A DNA stretch of 64,000 bases from Tetraselmis striata (lineage: Eukaryota; Chlorophyta; Chlorodendrophyceae; Chlorodendrales; Chlorodendraceae): positions 310,001 to 374,000 of the forward strand of contig VCJN01000708.1 of the NCBI GenBank assembly GCA_006384855.1. The letters are read 5' to 3'. The notes beneath the pieces are model-generated. The model was given only the letters and a program-made list of their open reading frames with translations. It made no database searches and had not been told where the DNA came from. Both the position numbers and the translations under genes were made by a program. Each line of letters starts with the position of its first letter. Position 1 is the stretch's first letter. Of the stretch, positions 1-8,409 are shown one piece after another.

Positions 1-248
1 TTCGGAATTTGTGGGACACCCCCGTTTCGACGGTAACTATATTCAACAAGCATGTGATCCACTTGGGTGATCCACACCATGATACACTCATGCAAGCTGC
101 CCTAAACGCTCGTCCGGGCGCCACTGTAATATGGTGTCATCATGTATGAGCGATAGCAGCGTTCTCCACCGCGTGGACCCTCCTCTGAGATGGAAAAGTG
201 ACAGAATTAAGGCAAAGGGCCCAGATGGACACGTAAAAAATCTGCCAA
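1..248. other. No gene recognised at left edge
   Basis: The first 248 bases hold no open frame of useful length and no repeat or RNA that I can recognise. The segment precedes the small plus-strand gene at 249. Confidence 0.5.
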
Positions 249-599
249 GTGGAGATGGCAAAACGACACTCCATGTTCTTTCATGCGGACCAGACGGTGT
301 TTCAGTTTGAAAAAACTAATCCGATAGAGACGATGGAGAAGATTGTGAGTGTTGAGATTAAGATTCTAAAAATTCAAGATATCATGGCCTCTCACGGAAT
401 CGACAACCCGGGTCATCCGTCCTCTTTGATGATTGAGCTCCCGGGAATCGGGAAGGTTTCCTTTTTTGATGCATACATGTGGCACAGGTCGGTATTGCAG
501 TCGTATAGCAAGGAGTGGACAAGGGCACGATTGATAAGCGGATTCGAGTACATACAGGAGTACATGGAAGAGTTTGAGATAACTGTGTTTGGAAAATAA
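249..599 (+). CDS. Small hypothetical viral protein (116 aa)
   Basis: This is an uninterrupted 116-residue frame starting MEMAKRHSMF. A second ATG two codons in is an equally good start. The protein mixes charged and hydrophobic residues in a globular pattern and has no membrane segment or signal peptide. Its acidic C-terminal third (around YIQEYMEEFE) looks helical. I do not recognise the family. It lies 115 bases upstream of the MYND gene on the same strand. The overlapping minus-strand frame is arginine- and proline-rich and looks like its shadow. Confidence 0.5.
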   Translation: MEMAKRHSMFFHADQTVFQFEKTNPIETMEKIVSVEIKILKIQDIMASHGIDNPGHPSSLMIELPGIGKVSFFDAYMWHRSVLQSYSKEWTRARLISGFEYIQEYMEEFEITVFGK

Positions 600-713
600 A
601 CGAAATTATGTATATCGCCACGTCATCTCGGTGGATACATCGCCACGTCATCCCGCGTCCCCGCGCGACATAGGACAACGCGGCAACGGACAGCGCGGCA
701 ACAGACCGCGTCC

Positions 714-1373
714 GTGAAGACACCCGCCACACCCCAGCGGGGCGGTAGAGACGGGGAGATGGCGCGCGGGGAGGTGCTCTCCGCGGATGGCACGCCGCTC
801 CACTGCGCCGCGGCGTCCGCCGCGCTGTTCATGTACGGGTTCAAGCCGGGGACGGCCCGCTTTCCGCTGAGGTGCACTCGCACGGGAAAGGTGAGCAAGG
901 TTACCGCCGGCAAGTGTAGCACGTGCGAGGCGGCGCTGGTCGGCCGACGCGACATGTATTGCGCGGGGTGCGAGACGGCCGCGTACTGCTCGCGCGAGTG
1001 CCAGGCGTCGCACTGGAGATCTGGCGGACACAAGGCGGTGTGCCGGGCCTTCGGGGAAAATCTTCTGTCCCTCCACCGGGTGCGCCGCGAGTGGGTAAAC
1101 GAGATCGGGAGCGGCAATCGAGTTTTCACCTGCACGAATGTGCCGTGTAGCGTCTGCGGCGCAAACCCGAGCGAGAGGTGGTGCGCGCTATGCCCCGGCG
1201 GGTTCTGTGTCTCGTGTTTCCCGGGAGGCGAGCGCCCCGCGGGGCACGCCGGTCAGTGCTTTAGGAGCGGCCTTGAGCTCAAGGACACCCTGAGGAAGCT
1301 GGGACGTCCCGAGAACGAAATAGCGTCGGTGCCAGTCGTGGAGGTGTTTCGTGTGCACATCTGCAGGGGTTAG
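714..1373 (+). CDS. MYND-type zinc finger protein (219 aa)
   Basis: Residues of about 70-110 form a MYND finger: CSTCEAALVG, then MYCAGCETAAYCSRECQ, then HWRSGGHKAVC. This gives the Cys/His spacing of the fold. A second cysteine-rich block (CSVCGANPSERWC, CPGGFCVSC) follows at about 145-170 and may bind another zinc. MYND domains usually mediate protein-protein contacts, and giant viruses often carry several such genes whose targets are unknown. The first ATG is used here; an ATG 15 codons in (MARGEVLS) could be the true start. The gene converges with the minus-strand gene ending at 1375, leaving almost no spacer. A second MYND gene lies at 8,410-9,504. Confidence 0.75.
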   Translation: MKTPATPQRGGRDGEMARGEVLSADGTPLHCAAASAALFMYGFKPGTARFPLRCTRTGKVSKVTAGKCSTCEAALVGRRDMYCAGCETAAYCSRECQASHWRSGGHKAVCRAFGENLLSLHRVRREWVNEIGSGNRVFTCTNVPCSVCGANPSERWCALCPGGFCVSCFPGGERPAGHAGQCFRSGLELKDTLRKLGRPENEIASVPVVEVFRVHICRG

Positions 1374-1374
1374 T

Positions 1375-1842
1375 CTAGAATGGACAGTCGTCATCGGAGA
1401 AGATAACGGAATCCAGGTCCCATCTCACGGAAAAACACCCCGCCGGATCGGCGCCGCCGACGTCTGGCCTAAGACCGTATGTAAGATTTCCTTTACGGAG
1501 AATTAGTTGCAGCCTTACCTGTCTGCTACCATCGGGCACGGGGGCGTCCTGGCTGGAATGCAGCAACGCGTTGCTCTTTCAGTGAGCGCCGCGAGGGTAT
1601 CCGGACACGAATATCGTGTCGTCTCCGCGCAGTCGCCGCTGCGGGCTCGGACACACGCGCTGCATAAGTTCGTACTCTGCCTGGATGATGACATTCAGTG
1701 CTTCGACCGAGTCGCGGAGTTCTGGAATGGCCGCGTCCCAGTAAACCGGGGCGGTCCTCGCCACGCACACAATGTCGTGATTGTCAGCACTCTCCACCGG
1801 TACGCACCAATGAACGCAAGCCATCTGGGAGGACATATGCAC
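1375..1842 (-). pseudogene. Unknown viral gene, looks broken
   Basis: Minus-strand coding character runs through this interval, with globular composition: a block rich in Val, Ile, Glu and Asp near the start (ELRDSVEALNVIIQAEYEL) and a second block ending in WDLDSVIFSDDDCPF. It looks like one gene of about 150 codons with about one break. I do not recognise the family. It converges on the MYND gene. Immediately upstream lies the 41-bp repeat shared with the 3' end of the protease gene. Confidence 0.4.
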
Positions 1843-1877
1843 AAGTTTGGGACAAAAGGGACACTTTTGTTTGGAAA

Positions 1878-1918
1878 AAAAACGCTCCGACTAAACTACG
1901 GACATTGTTGACATGTAC
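1878..1918. repeat. 41-bp exact repeat, copy 1 (copy 2 at 3,063-3,103)
   Basis: The 41 bases here are identical to 3,063-3,103, and similarity continues more weakly for about 25 bases to the left (an AAAGGGACAC-like stretch). In both copies the minus-strand reading gives MSTMSVV followed by a stop. The repeat therefore covers the 3' ends of two different minus-strand reading frames. Confidence 0.9.
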
Positions 1919-2342
1919 GCGGTTCGTGTGGTAGCTGTGACCAATTGTAGGTGACAATTCGCCTGTGTGGTGTCGGGGAGTGGGTAGCATTCCAGAGAAG
2001 GTTGTGACCGAGGTATGGTGAATTTCACATGACCTGGGACACTTTTCTGCATACACTCCCATGTGTACCCATACTTGGCGGCCTTTCGTTTGCACAATCC
2101 TGCTACACTATGTTCCGACGGTTGATAGGTTTGACTACGTCAGGATCTTCTCCCCTGAGGGAAATGTAAAAAAAAGTTGCCTTTCCGACAGAGTCGAAAG
2201 TCATTGCTTCTCCATGGGGATCTACAATCTTCACAGGAAGGTTATGTGGCATAATTGTATACCGCGGGTTTTCAAAAAATCTGTAATAAGGAACGCACCT
2301 CCATGGAGGTTTGGTGTGGAAGGCTGTCGCAATTGATGTCAT
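1891..2342 (-). pseudogene. Small unknown viral gene, looks broken
   Basis: The minus strand shows globular coding text over about 150 codons. The upstream half includes PPWRCVPYYRFFENPRY and KATFFYISLRGEDPDVV. The downstream half includes YGYTWECMQKS and ends in the MSTMSVV tail supplied by the repeat at 1,878-1,918. It looks like a single gene with about one break. The family is not recognised. Only its tail is shared with the protease gene; the rest does not resemble it. Confidence 0.4.
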
Positions 2343-2564
2343 GAGGAATCACAGCATGATAACAAATTGATGAAATCTAGGACTCCCTTTTCAGTGGGTG
2401 GTCATTGCATCAGCGGAAGCAGATGATGTGCAGTATCCTACACACGGCAACGAAAAAAATGAAAGCCGTAACTTCCAGTACTTCCAAACTTCATTCTAAC
2501 CGCAAGTAACACCAAATCACCAGAACACCGGACTTCCGCCCCGCTCCATCATATCGAACCCACT

Positions 2565-2864
2565 ATGGAGGCTACTCACAGAAATGCACTTTCACGTGTT
2601 TTCACGCGTCACATGCGTTTCGAACAAGCGTGGATGCGCGCGTTGAAACACGCGTATGGTGAGCCATCGGTGTCGCCGTTCGCTCTTCCTGACACCTGTC
2701 CGCTTTGGAAGTTCCACAAGGATACGAAGGTCTCTCCGAAAACTTTCCCCAACTTTTGGGCCGCCATGAAGTTCTGTGTGCTAAACAAAAGGTATGACGT
2801 CTCCCCGGAAAAGCTTCTCAAGAAATACTCGCCGGAACTCATCGCCAAGTATCGGTTCCGCTAG
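2565..2864 (+). CDS. Small basic hypothetical viral protein (99 aa)
   Basis: An open 99-residue frame starts MEATHRNAL. It is rich in Lys, Arg and His (about a quarter of residues) with scattered aromatics (PLWKFHKD, FPNFWAAMKF) and ends KKYSPELIAKYRFR. A basic, compact protein of this type could bind nucleic acid, but no known motif is visible. It stands alone between two minus-strand genes. Confidence 0.5.
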   Translation: MEATHRNALSRVFTRHMRFEQAWMRALKHAYGEPSVSPFALPDTCPLWKFHKDTKVSPKTFPNFWAAMKFCVLNKRYDVSPEKLLKKYSPELIAKYRFR

Positions 2865-2959
2865 ATCCTTTCATATTGTGGATTCTCCCTCCGTGGTCTT
2901 CAAAGGGATGGTTAGACCTTCTTACCCATGAAAAATTACACAGTCGAGTCGGTCCTGTC

Positions 2960-3047
2960 CTTACCTGCCCTTGGCATATTTTAGCTTGCGACCATGATCA
3001 AACGGTCTTCCAACTGTGATACGCATGGTGTTGCATGACAAAAAGGA
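2960..3047 (+). repeat. Remnant of a Fanzor-transposon right end
   Basis: The text CTGCCCTTGGCATATTTTAG followed by AGCTTGC resembles 13,908-13,935, just after the Fanzor stop codon of the full element. About 60 bases later comes GGTGTTGCAT, the inner motif of that family's right terminal repeat. The terminal CTGTA is not preserved. I read it as a decayed solo right end, with the element body once lying to the left. Confidence 0.55.
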
Positions 3048-3062
3048 CACATTGTTTTTCGG

Positions 3063-3103
3063 AAAAACGCTCCGACTAAACTACGGACATTGTTGACATG
3101 TAC
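3063..3103. repeat. 41-bp exact repeat, copy 2 (copy 1 at 1,878-1,918)
   Basis: Identical to 1,878-1,918. It supplies the last seven codons and the stop of the protease gene on the minus strand and directly follows the transposon-end remnant. Confidence 0.9.
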
Positions 3104-4488
3104 ATCGTAAACAGGGCACCAAGCGCGATTGCCACCGCGTTACATTTGAATCCCCCGCCTTGATACCTTTCGGGGAGCACAGCGTCTACACGAGCCTTTT
3201 TCTTATCCGTAATCCGATTTGAAACTCGTGTTTGAATGACATAAGAATCTAACACTGCGTCTGGGTAGTACCGTAAACCATAAACCTTTGAAACCAAGGC
3301 GTCCAGAGTACCACCAATGTTTTCGTATTCTGCATTTTCCAAAAACGCATCGTGTAGTTCCTTGTCTATACTCTTTAGTGGCAAAATATACGTATAATTA
3401 CTATCAAGAAGACACAATCCGTTAGTATCGTCTCTAAATACGACAACCGCGTGCGAACGACTACTGTCAAAATGGATGTCATATATAACTGATGTAATCG
3501 AAAACCCGGTAAAATGTAACCATCTATTACGTCGTGTAATTGGTCGCTGCACGGTCAACACGGTGTTTCCGTCCACAAAATTATCCGATTCGGGGTCCTT
3601 AAACCACACTTCAGGAAATTTCTTATCGTTTATAAAATCGATTTCTTTAAACTTTATGTCGACAGAAACACGATCAGGTTTTTCGATGAATAGAACATCG
3701 ACAATCTCAAACATATGAAGAAAAGAGTATCCGCCATGTTTAAAACACTTATCGTAAGATATATCATCGAATCGATGATCAAAAAAGTTTTTTGATGCTA
3801 GTACCAATTTATTTTTTTGATCTTGTGGTTTGTCCGATTCTAGAAGTTTTGATGGGTCCACTTTAGTAAGACCGTTTACAATTACTTTCCACGCAATTTT
3901 AACACGCGTCAATAATTTTGTCGGTTCGAAGGACTCGTTGTAAAAATAATTTGTGAAATACGGATTAAAAATAATCGCATTCACTGCGGTGTGGTAATAG
4001 CACGTTCCGCCGTTCTGAACCATCACATGGGAAAGGTAAGGGGAATAGAACATGACTATGAAATTAGGATTATCTTTGAGACTTCTTTTTACTCTAATCA
4101 GAATAATATCTTTTTTTGACCTATTTCCAAACATGGATTTTATGGTATTATCAAGTTGTATGGGGGTATCGGCGGGAAGAACGTGTACAAAGTACCGGGG
4201 TCCATAATTGGGCATTTTTTCCAATGACATGACACCAATAACGTCATCTACATAAAACTCATCTGTTTCCAAGTCATGTGTACTATCTTCTAACGGGTAT
4301 ATTCCATTAAAAATATCGCTGCCCGGTTTCGCGACCGTATATCCCCGGAGTATTTCAAGTTTGGAATCCTCCCCTTCATAACCGTCATTTTCGAATAGTT
4401 CATCGACAAGTGTCATCCTTTCAACACGAGGGAATGCGGGTTTCTCTCCGTAATATTCAATTTCTTCATGCCCTTCCAATTCACTCAT
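3076..4488 (-). CDS. Putative papain-like cysteine protease (470 aa)
   Basis: An open 470-residue frame. Residues 158-166 read QNGGTCYYH, the Gln...Cys arrangement of papain-fold proteases (oxyanion Gln158, nucleophile Cys163). At 343-353 SRSHAVVVFRD places a His346 at the head of a beta strand, followed by LLDSNY with Asp362 or Asn364, the usual third residue. The order Cys, His, Asp/Asn and the spacing fit a papain-like or ubiquitin-peptidase-like fold, but the family is not one I can name. The N-terminus (1-70) is acidic and perhaps regulatory. Residues 446-463 (GGFKCNAVAIALGALF) are hydrophobic and could be a membrane tail, but the last seven residues come from a repeat shared with another gene. 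It would process viral polyproteins or remove ubiquitin-like tags; both are inference. The gene looks whole. Confidence 0.6.
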   Translation of the reverse strand: MSELEGHEEIEYYGEKPAFPRVERMTLVDELFENDGYEGEDSKLEILRGYTVAKPGSDIFNGIYPLEDSTHDLETDEFYVDDVIGVMSLEKMPNYGPRYFVHVLPADTPIQLDNTIKSMFGNRSKKDIILIRVKRSLKDNPNFIVMFYSPYLSHVMVQNGGTCYYHTAVNAIIFNPYFTNYFYNESFEPTKLLTRVKIAWKVIVNGLTKVDPSKLLESDKPQDQKNKLVLASKNFFDHRFDDISYDKCFKHGGYSFLHMFEIVDVLFIEKPDRVSVDIKFKEIDFINDKKFPEVWFKDPESDNFVDGNTVLTVQRPITRRNRWLHFTGFSITSVIYDIHFDSSRSHAVVVFRDDTNGLCLLDSNYTYILPLKSIDKELHDAFLENAEYENIGGTLDALVSKVYGLRYYPDAVLDSYVIQTRVSNRITDKKKARVDAVLPERYQGGGFKCNAVAIALGALFTMYMSTMSVV

Positions 4489-4520
4489 TTTTTATTTGTA
4501 ATGTCTACAAGAAATATACT

Positions 4521-4552
4521 TACAGGTAATTTCAGAAAATAATGCAACCACA
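4521..4552 (+). repeat. Solo left terminal repeat of the transposase/Fanzor family
   Basis: It begins TACAGGTAATTTC and continues AGAAAATAATGCAACCAC. The left terminal repeat of the full element at 11,021 reads TACAGGGTTTCCC then AGAAAATAATGCAACACC. The match is strong and starts at the same TA. No transposase follows, so this is an orphan end just upstream of the protease start. Confidence 0.7.
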
Positions 4553-4639
4553 CGTATCCAAAAAATAAGTAATTCTGGTCAGAGGGAAAACAACTGGTGG
4601 TGCTAAATTAACCTTAAACCTGACCTTAAACCCTAAACC

Positions 4640-4969
4640 TAAGACTCGGACAGGATTTCATTCATCAACTTCTCATCGGGATCAAAGAGGTGTTTCACAC
4701 TCTCCCACAATGTATTCGCTTCACATTCTCAGTTCAGAATCTACCTCGGTCTCAAACGCGACGGGTCCGGGGAAATCACGGCGGACCACGTCGAGGTACA
4801 GGCGTGTCCCTGCCACCCCGAGACGGACAGGCCAGTGCACGTGTTTAGCGCCCGCCGATGGTCGGGCGGCGAGGTTCTGTGTCCTGTGTATCGACACCAA
4901 GGAAACCTCCTGTATCCGGGAGCCACGGATACGTATTTTGACACGTAGCATATTTCGACGCGTAGACAA
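4640..4969 (-). pseudogene. Small unknown viral gene, looks broken
   Basis: Minus-strand coding text begins near 4,969 (MSTRRNMLRVKIRIRG) and runs to about 4,640, where the tail is acidic (HLFDPDEKLMNEILSES). It has about 110 codons with about one break. The N-terminal part alternates basic and hydrophobic residues as in beta strands. The family is not recognised. A C-rich motif with AAACCCTAAACC lies just beyond its 3' end at 4,611-4,640. Confidence 0.4.
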
Positions 4970-5033
4970 ATGTCAATTTTCAGCTTCGAAGCCGCGTGCG
5001 CGTGCAGTGGGTGTAGTTATTCCGCGCACCTCA

Positions 5034-5741
5034 TCACTTAGAGGACGGGGGGTAGTGAGGCCACTCGGAAATGGACGGGTCGGGTCCGTTCATGTACATG
5101 GAAAGTTGGTTGAGCGCAAACTTAAACGACACGCCTTGGTCTATAATGGTCTGTAACACACCTGGAATGTCGACGCCTTCGACAGAATTGTCAGTCTCGA
5201 GGCATTGGAGGCAGTACGCGACGCGGGTCCCGCCCACATCCACCTCGCCCATCATGGGGGAGGGAACGTATTTGCCAAAAAACGCAAAGGCGCACGAGCA
5301 AACTGCGACGCGCATCCCGAGGGCCCGGGCGCGCGCAACAACGGCCGGGGTACACAGTTTGAGATCAATCAAACACTGGAGGAACTTCCGCTCAGCTTTG
5401 ATCGCCTCGCGATTCTCTCGCTTCTTGGTTTTCTTGTGCACCACCGGGGTCCACTCTGTGTCTTCGATGGGAGTCGACATGGCGGGTGTGGCGGCGATGG
5501 TGGCGGTGGTGGACATGGCGGCGATGGTGGTTGACACGGCGGTTGACACGGCGGCGATGTGGCGACGGATACTGTTTCTGGTCGTAGGTATGTTGCGACA
5601 CCGAGGTTTCCCGACTTCAGTTTTTTTACCGACATGAATTATATTAATACAGGTGGGTTTAGGGTTTAGGACGTCTACATTATCGAAAACAAAACCAAAC
5701 CATCGCGTCAAACCACCACCTGATATCTTCTTCAGTCTCAC
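5034..5741 (-). CDS. Hypothetical viral protein with Cys-rich C-terminal half
   Basis: The 235-residue frame is open throughout. The first ~85 residues are low in complexity (repeated AAVSTAVSTTIAAMSTT), and the folded part probably begins near MSTPIEDTEWTPVV, so an internal start around 5,480-5,515 is likely. A basic stretch (HKKTKKRENREAIKAERK) follows, then a helical segment and a cysteine pattern (CSCAFAF ... YCLQCLETDN) that could hold a metal. An AAACCCTAAACC motif lies at 5,655-5,670, upstream of the internal starts. The function is unknown. Confidence 0.55.
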   Translation of the reverse strand: MRLKKISGGGLTRWFGFVFDNVDVLNPKPTCINIIHVGKKTEVGKPRCRNIPTTRNSIRRHIAAVSTAVSTTIAAMSTTATIAATPAMSTPIEDTEWTPVVHKKTKKRENREAIKAERKFLQCLIDLKLCTPAVVARARALGMRVAVCSCAFAFFGKYVPSPMMGEVDVGGTRVAYCLQCLETDNSVEGVDIPGVLQTIIDQGVSFKFALNQLSMYMNGPDPSISEWPHYPPSSK

Positions 5742-5958
5742 GCCCGGAATGACTGGGAAACGGTAACAAGTACCAGTATCTCACGGAAAAAAACACCCCA
5801 CCAGATCGGCGGCGTGGGAGTATGTGCACAGAAAAACTGAAACCGCGAAACCGAGGTCCTCAAATCTGCTGTTGCCGCTAACCTCTGTTGACGCTCGCTA
5901 ACCCTCAGCCCGACCCGTAACCCGCAACCCGCAACCCAGTCTTTAACGCTTCGTCGCA

Positions 5959-8235
5959 ATGGCTCCTTTCAACCTCAAGAACCTCGAGGCGTTCAAGAAG
6001 GCCACCAAAGAACAACTCGCGCACGTCAAGGTCGTAACCAAGGTCGTAACCAAGGCTGTAACAGATGAGTTTGAAGACGGACTCTTCATTCACACCGTCT
6101 CCATCAACACCAAGGGCAGGCAGCCCGATGACGCTATTTACGAGAAGTTCCCTAACCTTCGCAAGATGGTCCCCCGCGGGTACAGTGTCGTGACCAACGC
6201 GGGCGGCGACATCGTCACGATCATGCAAGGCCCCCGTAAGTTCGAGGGCGTCGCCGCGGGTGACAATGACGACTACGCGGAAGGCGGAGTCGCCGACATT
6301 GGCAGCCTCGGGGGTGTGCAGGAGGAAGGAAAATTGCGCGTTTTCGCGCTCGCCAAGGAGAACGGCAAGTACGCCACCGTGCACGGCTACTACTTCAACG
6401 CGACCTTCTGTATGATTGTCGGATCCAAGAACGCCCACCAGTCGTTCACCAAGGCGACGCTGAAGGCCGCCCTCTCCACCGAGAAGAACGAGCTTTCCCT
6501 CGGCATCTACGGGCTCGTGCTCGCCATGTGGGACGACCTCAAGAACCTGTTTGATTCCAACCCGGGCTACACTCTCTGCGGCGAGTTCTGCGACGGAATG
6601 CACTTCGTGCCCCTCGAGGGGGACGAGAAGATCGTCTGGTTCGGCCTGTTCAAGGCCGGCGACTCCATGGACCCGCTGAAGGCCATCCGGACAATCGAGG
6701 CCTTCGGCCTGCCGTGCGTCCAGTGCGAGGAGTGGGAATCGTCCGCCCCCCTCGACGAGATCATCCTCAAGGCCCGCATGGGCACCGGAGAGGGGTACGT
6801 GATCTACTTCGTGAACACCGAGACCGGTGAGGTGACCCTCGCCAAGAACAAGGCCAGTGTTTACATCGTGAAGCGCATGCTTCGCGAGATCCTTACTCGC
6901 AAGGGGTACCTCTGCAACGGAAAGCTGTTCTCCGAGGCCCTGGTCACAAGGCTGTGCGACGCATCCGACTACCACGCGCTGTCCACCGAGGGCGCGGTCT
7001 ACCTCTACACCATTCTCACGAGGTTCGCGGACTGGATGATGATGAAGCCGTACCCCGCGGATGCCGTGAGCTTCAAGTGCACGAAGGATGTCCCCATCAA
7101 GGGCTTCGCCGGGCTCTTCCAAGCGCTCGAGCACGAGACTGGCGATGTTATCGCCATGGAGCCGCGCATGTACGGGAAGTTCAATGTCGACGAGTTCAAA
7201 GATGCCGTGCGCCCCAAGGCCCGGAAGGACGTTCCCGGCGTTATCTTCATGCAGGCCCCGCAGGGCATGGGCAAGACCTCCATCGCCGCCCTCTTGGCGA
7301 GTATCCCCGGCGTCGTGTGCATTGAGCAGGACGGTTTCAGGGGTGACACCGCCGCCTGTATGGCCGCCGTGCTGGAGGCGATGTGCGACCCCAATGTCCG
7401 GTGGATCATCGTGTCGCGCTGTAACGCGAACCCCGGCGAGTACGCCCACTACCTCCAGCTTGTCATGTGCAACTTCGGGTACGCGTATTTCGCGGCGTTC
7501 ACTCTGCTGGATGATCCCGAGAAGCAGCTCCAGGACTGCATGGACTACATCCGCGAGCGCTCTGAGAGCAGTCCGGAGGGACTCCTCCTGGGACACCAGT
7601 ACCTCCCGGTGGAGGACGTCCGTGTGGCGGTGGCCAAGAGGATCGCCAATGTCCGGCCTCACGAGGCCGCGTTCTCCGTGAAGGTGTACGATGAGAACGA
7701 CTGTCGCCTTCCCATCGAGGAGATTGCGAAGTCGATCGAGATGTTCATGTCCAACACGGACGGCCTTGCGAAGTACCGCGTCAAGCCCGACAAACCCGAT
7801 GCGGTCTATGCCTACATCCCCGAGAAGGGTGGAAAGCACGTTACCGTGTTTCACAGTGGCACCAAGGGCGGTGACCCCAAGTTCAAGGGAGTTCTTGAGC
7901 ACGGAAGTGTGCTAGATGTCACGCTCACTCACCACGTCGAAGAGCTCGCCCCCGACGGCGTCCCGACAGGATTCGCCGCGTACCGCGCCTCCCTCTCTGA
8001 CGGCGTTACCGTCCAGACAGGCAAGCCCCACGTCACCGACAAGGTCCCGGAGGGCGGAAAGCCGGTCCACTCCATCTCCTACGTGATGCGCGATCAAGAC
8101 GATCCTTCCGTCAAGGTCACCGAGATCTCCCCGCCCGAGGTGTACAAGGCTTTCGTGTTCCACATGCCGCCATTCGCCCCGCTGCACAGGGGCAAAGGCA
8201 AAGCGAAGGCCAATGCCAAGGCCAATGCCAAGTAG
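5959..8235 (+). CDS. Trl1-type RNA ligase: ligase, kinase and cyclic phosphodiesterase domains (758 aa)
   Basis: Three domains can be read in the order used by plant and fungal tRNA ligases. Residues ~60-320 are an adenylyltransferase: motif I KENG (Lys133), a GEFCD block at 208-212, EGYVIYF at 278-284, and a Lys-rich motif near 296-305. Residues ~425-560 are a P-loop kinase: QAPQGMGKTS with Lys439, then EQDGF. Residues ~620-735 carry two HxT motifs, HVTV (His627) and HVTD (His691), as in 2H cyclic phosphodiesterases. The family heals and seals RNA ends cut to 2',3'-cyclic phosphate and 5'-OH, as in tRNA splicing or repair of nuclease-damaged tRNA. The tail (KGKAKANAKANAK) is basic. A C-rich leader precedes the ATG. 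The gene is open over its whole length and looks whole. The role in infection (tRNA repair against host anticodon nucleases, or splicing of stress mRNA) is inference. Confidence 0.8.
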   Translation: MAPFNLKNLEAFKKATKEQLAHVKVVTKVVTKAVTDEFEDGLFIHTVSINTKGRQPDDAIYEKFPNLRKMVPRGYSVVTNAGGDIVTIMQGPRKFEGVAAGDNDDYAEGGVADIGSLGGVQEEGKLRVFALAKENGKYATVHGYYFNATFCMIVGSKNAHQSFTKATLKAALSTEKNELSLGIYGLVLAMWDDLKNLFDSNPGYTLCGEFCDGMHFVPLEGDEKIVWFGLFKAGDSMDPLKAIRTIEAFGLPCVQCEEWESSAPLDEIILKARMGTGEGYVIYFVNTETGEVTLAKNKASVYIVKRMLREILTRKGYLCNGKLFSEALVTRLCDASDYHALSTEGAVYLYTILTRFADWMMMKPYPADAVSFKCTKDVPIKGFAGLFQALEHETGDVIAMEPRMYGKFNVDEFKDAVRPKARKDVPGVIFMQAPQGMGKTSIAALLASIPGVVCIEQDGFRGDTAACMAAVLEAMCDPNVRWIIVSRCNANPGEYAHYLQLVMCNFGYAYFAAFTLLDDPEKQLQDCMDYIRERSESSPEGLLLGHQYLPVEDVRVAVAKRIANVRPHEAAFSVKVYDENDCRLPIEEIAKSIEMFMSNTDGLAKYRVKPDKPDAVYAYIPEKGGKHVTVFHSGTKGGDPKFKGVLEHGSVLDVTLTHHVEELAPDGVPTGFAAYRASLSDGVTVQTGKPHVTDKVPEGGKPVHSISYVMRDQDDPSVKVTEISPPEVYKAFVFHMPPFAPLHRGKGKAKANAKANAK

Positions 8236-8409
8236 GTTCGCTGCTTGGCGACTTGATGGCGCAGATGCGATGTGAACCATACACCGTCGTAGATGCCATA
8301 AACTCCGAGACACCCGTCTCGGCGAGGTTTCCTCTTTCCCATGCATCATGTGCACCATCATGTGCACCATCATGCTCAGGTGAGCATGTGCAAAATCATC
8401 TCTTTTTAT

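Noticed and set aside
4710-5156. 148-residue plus-strand frame
   Set aside because: It spans the 3' ends of two minus-strand genes and has the composition of an antisense frame.
5905-7902. 665-residue minus-strand frame opposite the RNA ligase
   Set aside because: Its composition (Leu, Val, Gly, Asp, Glu, His repeats) is the mirror of GC-biased third positions in the ligase gene, and no motif is present.
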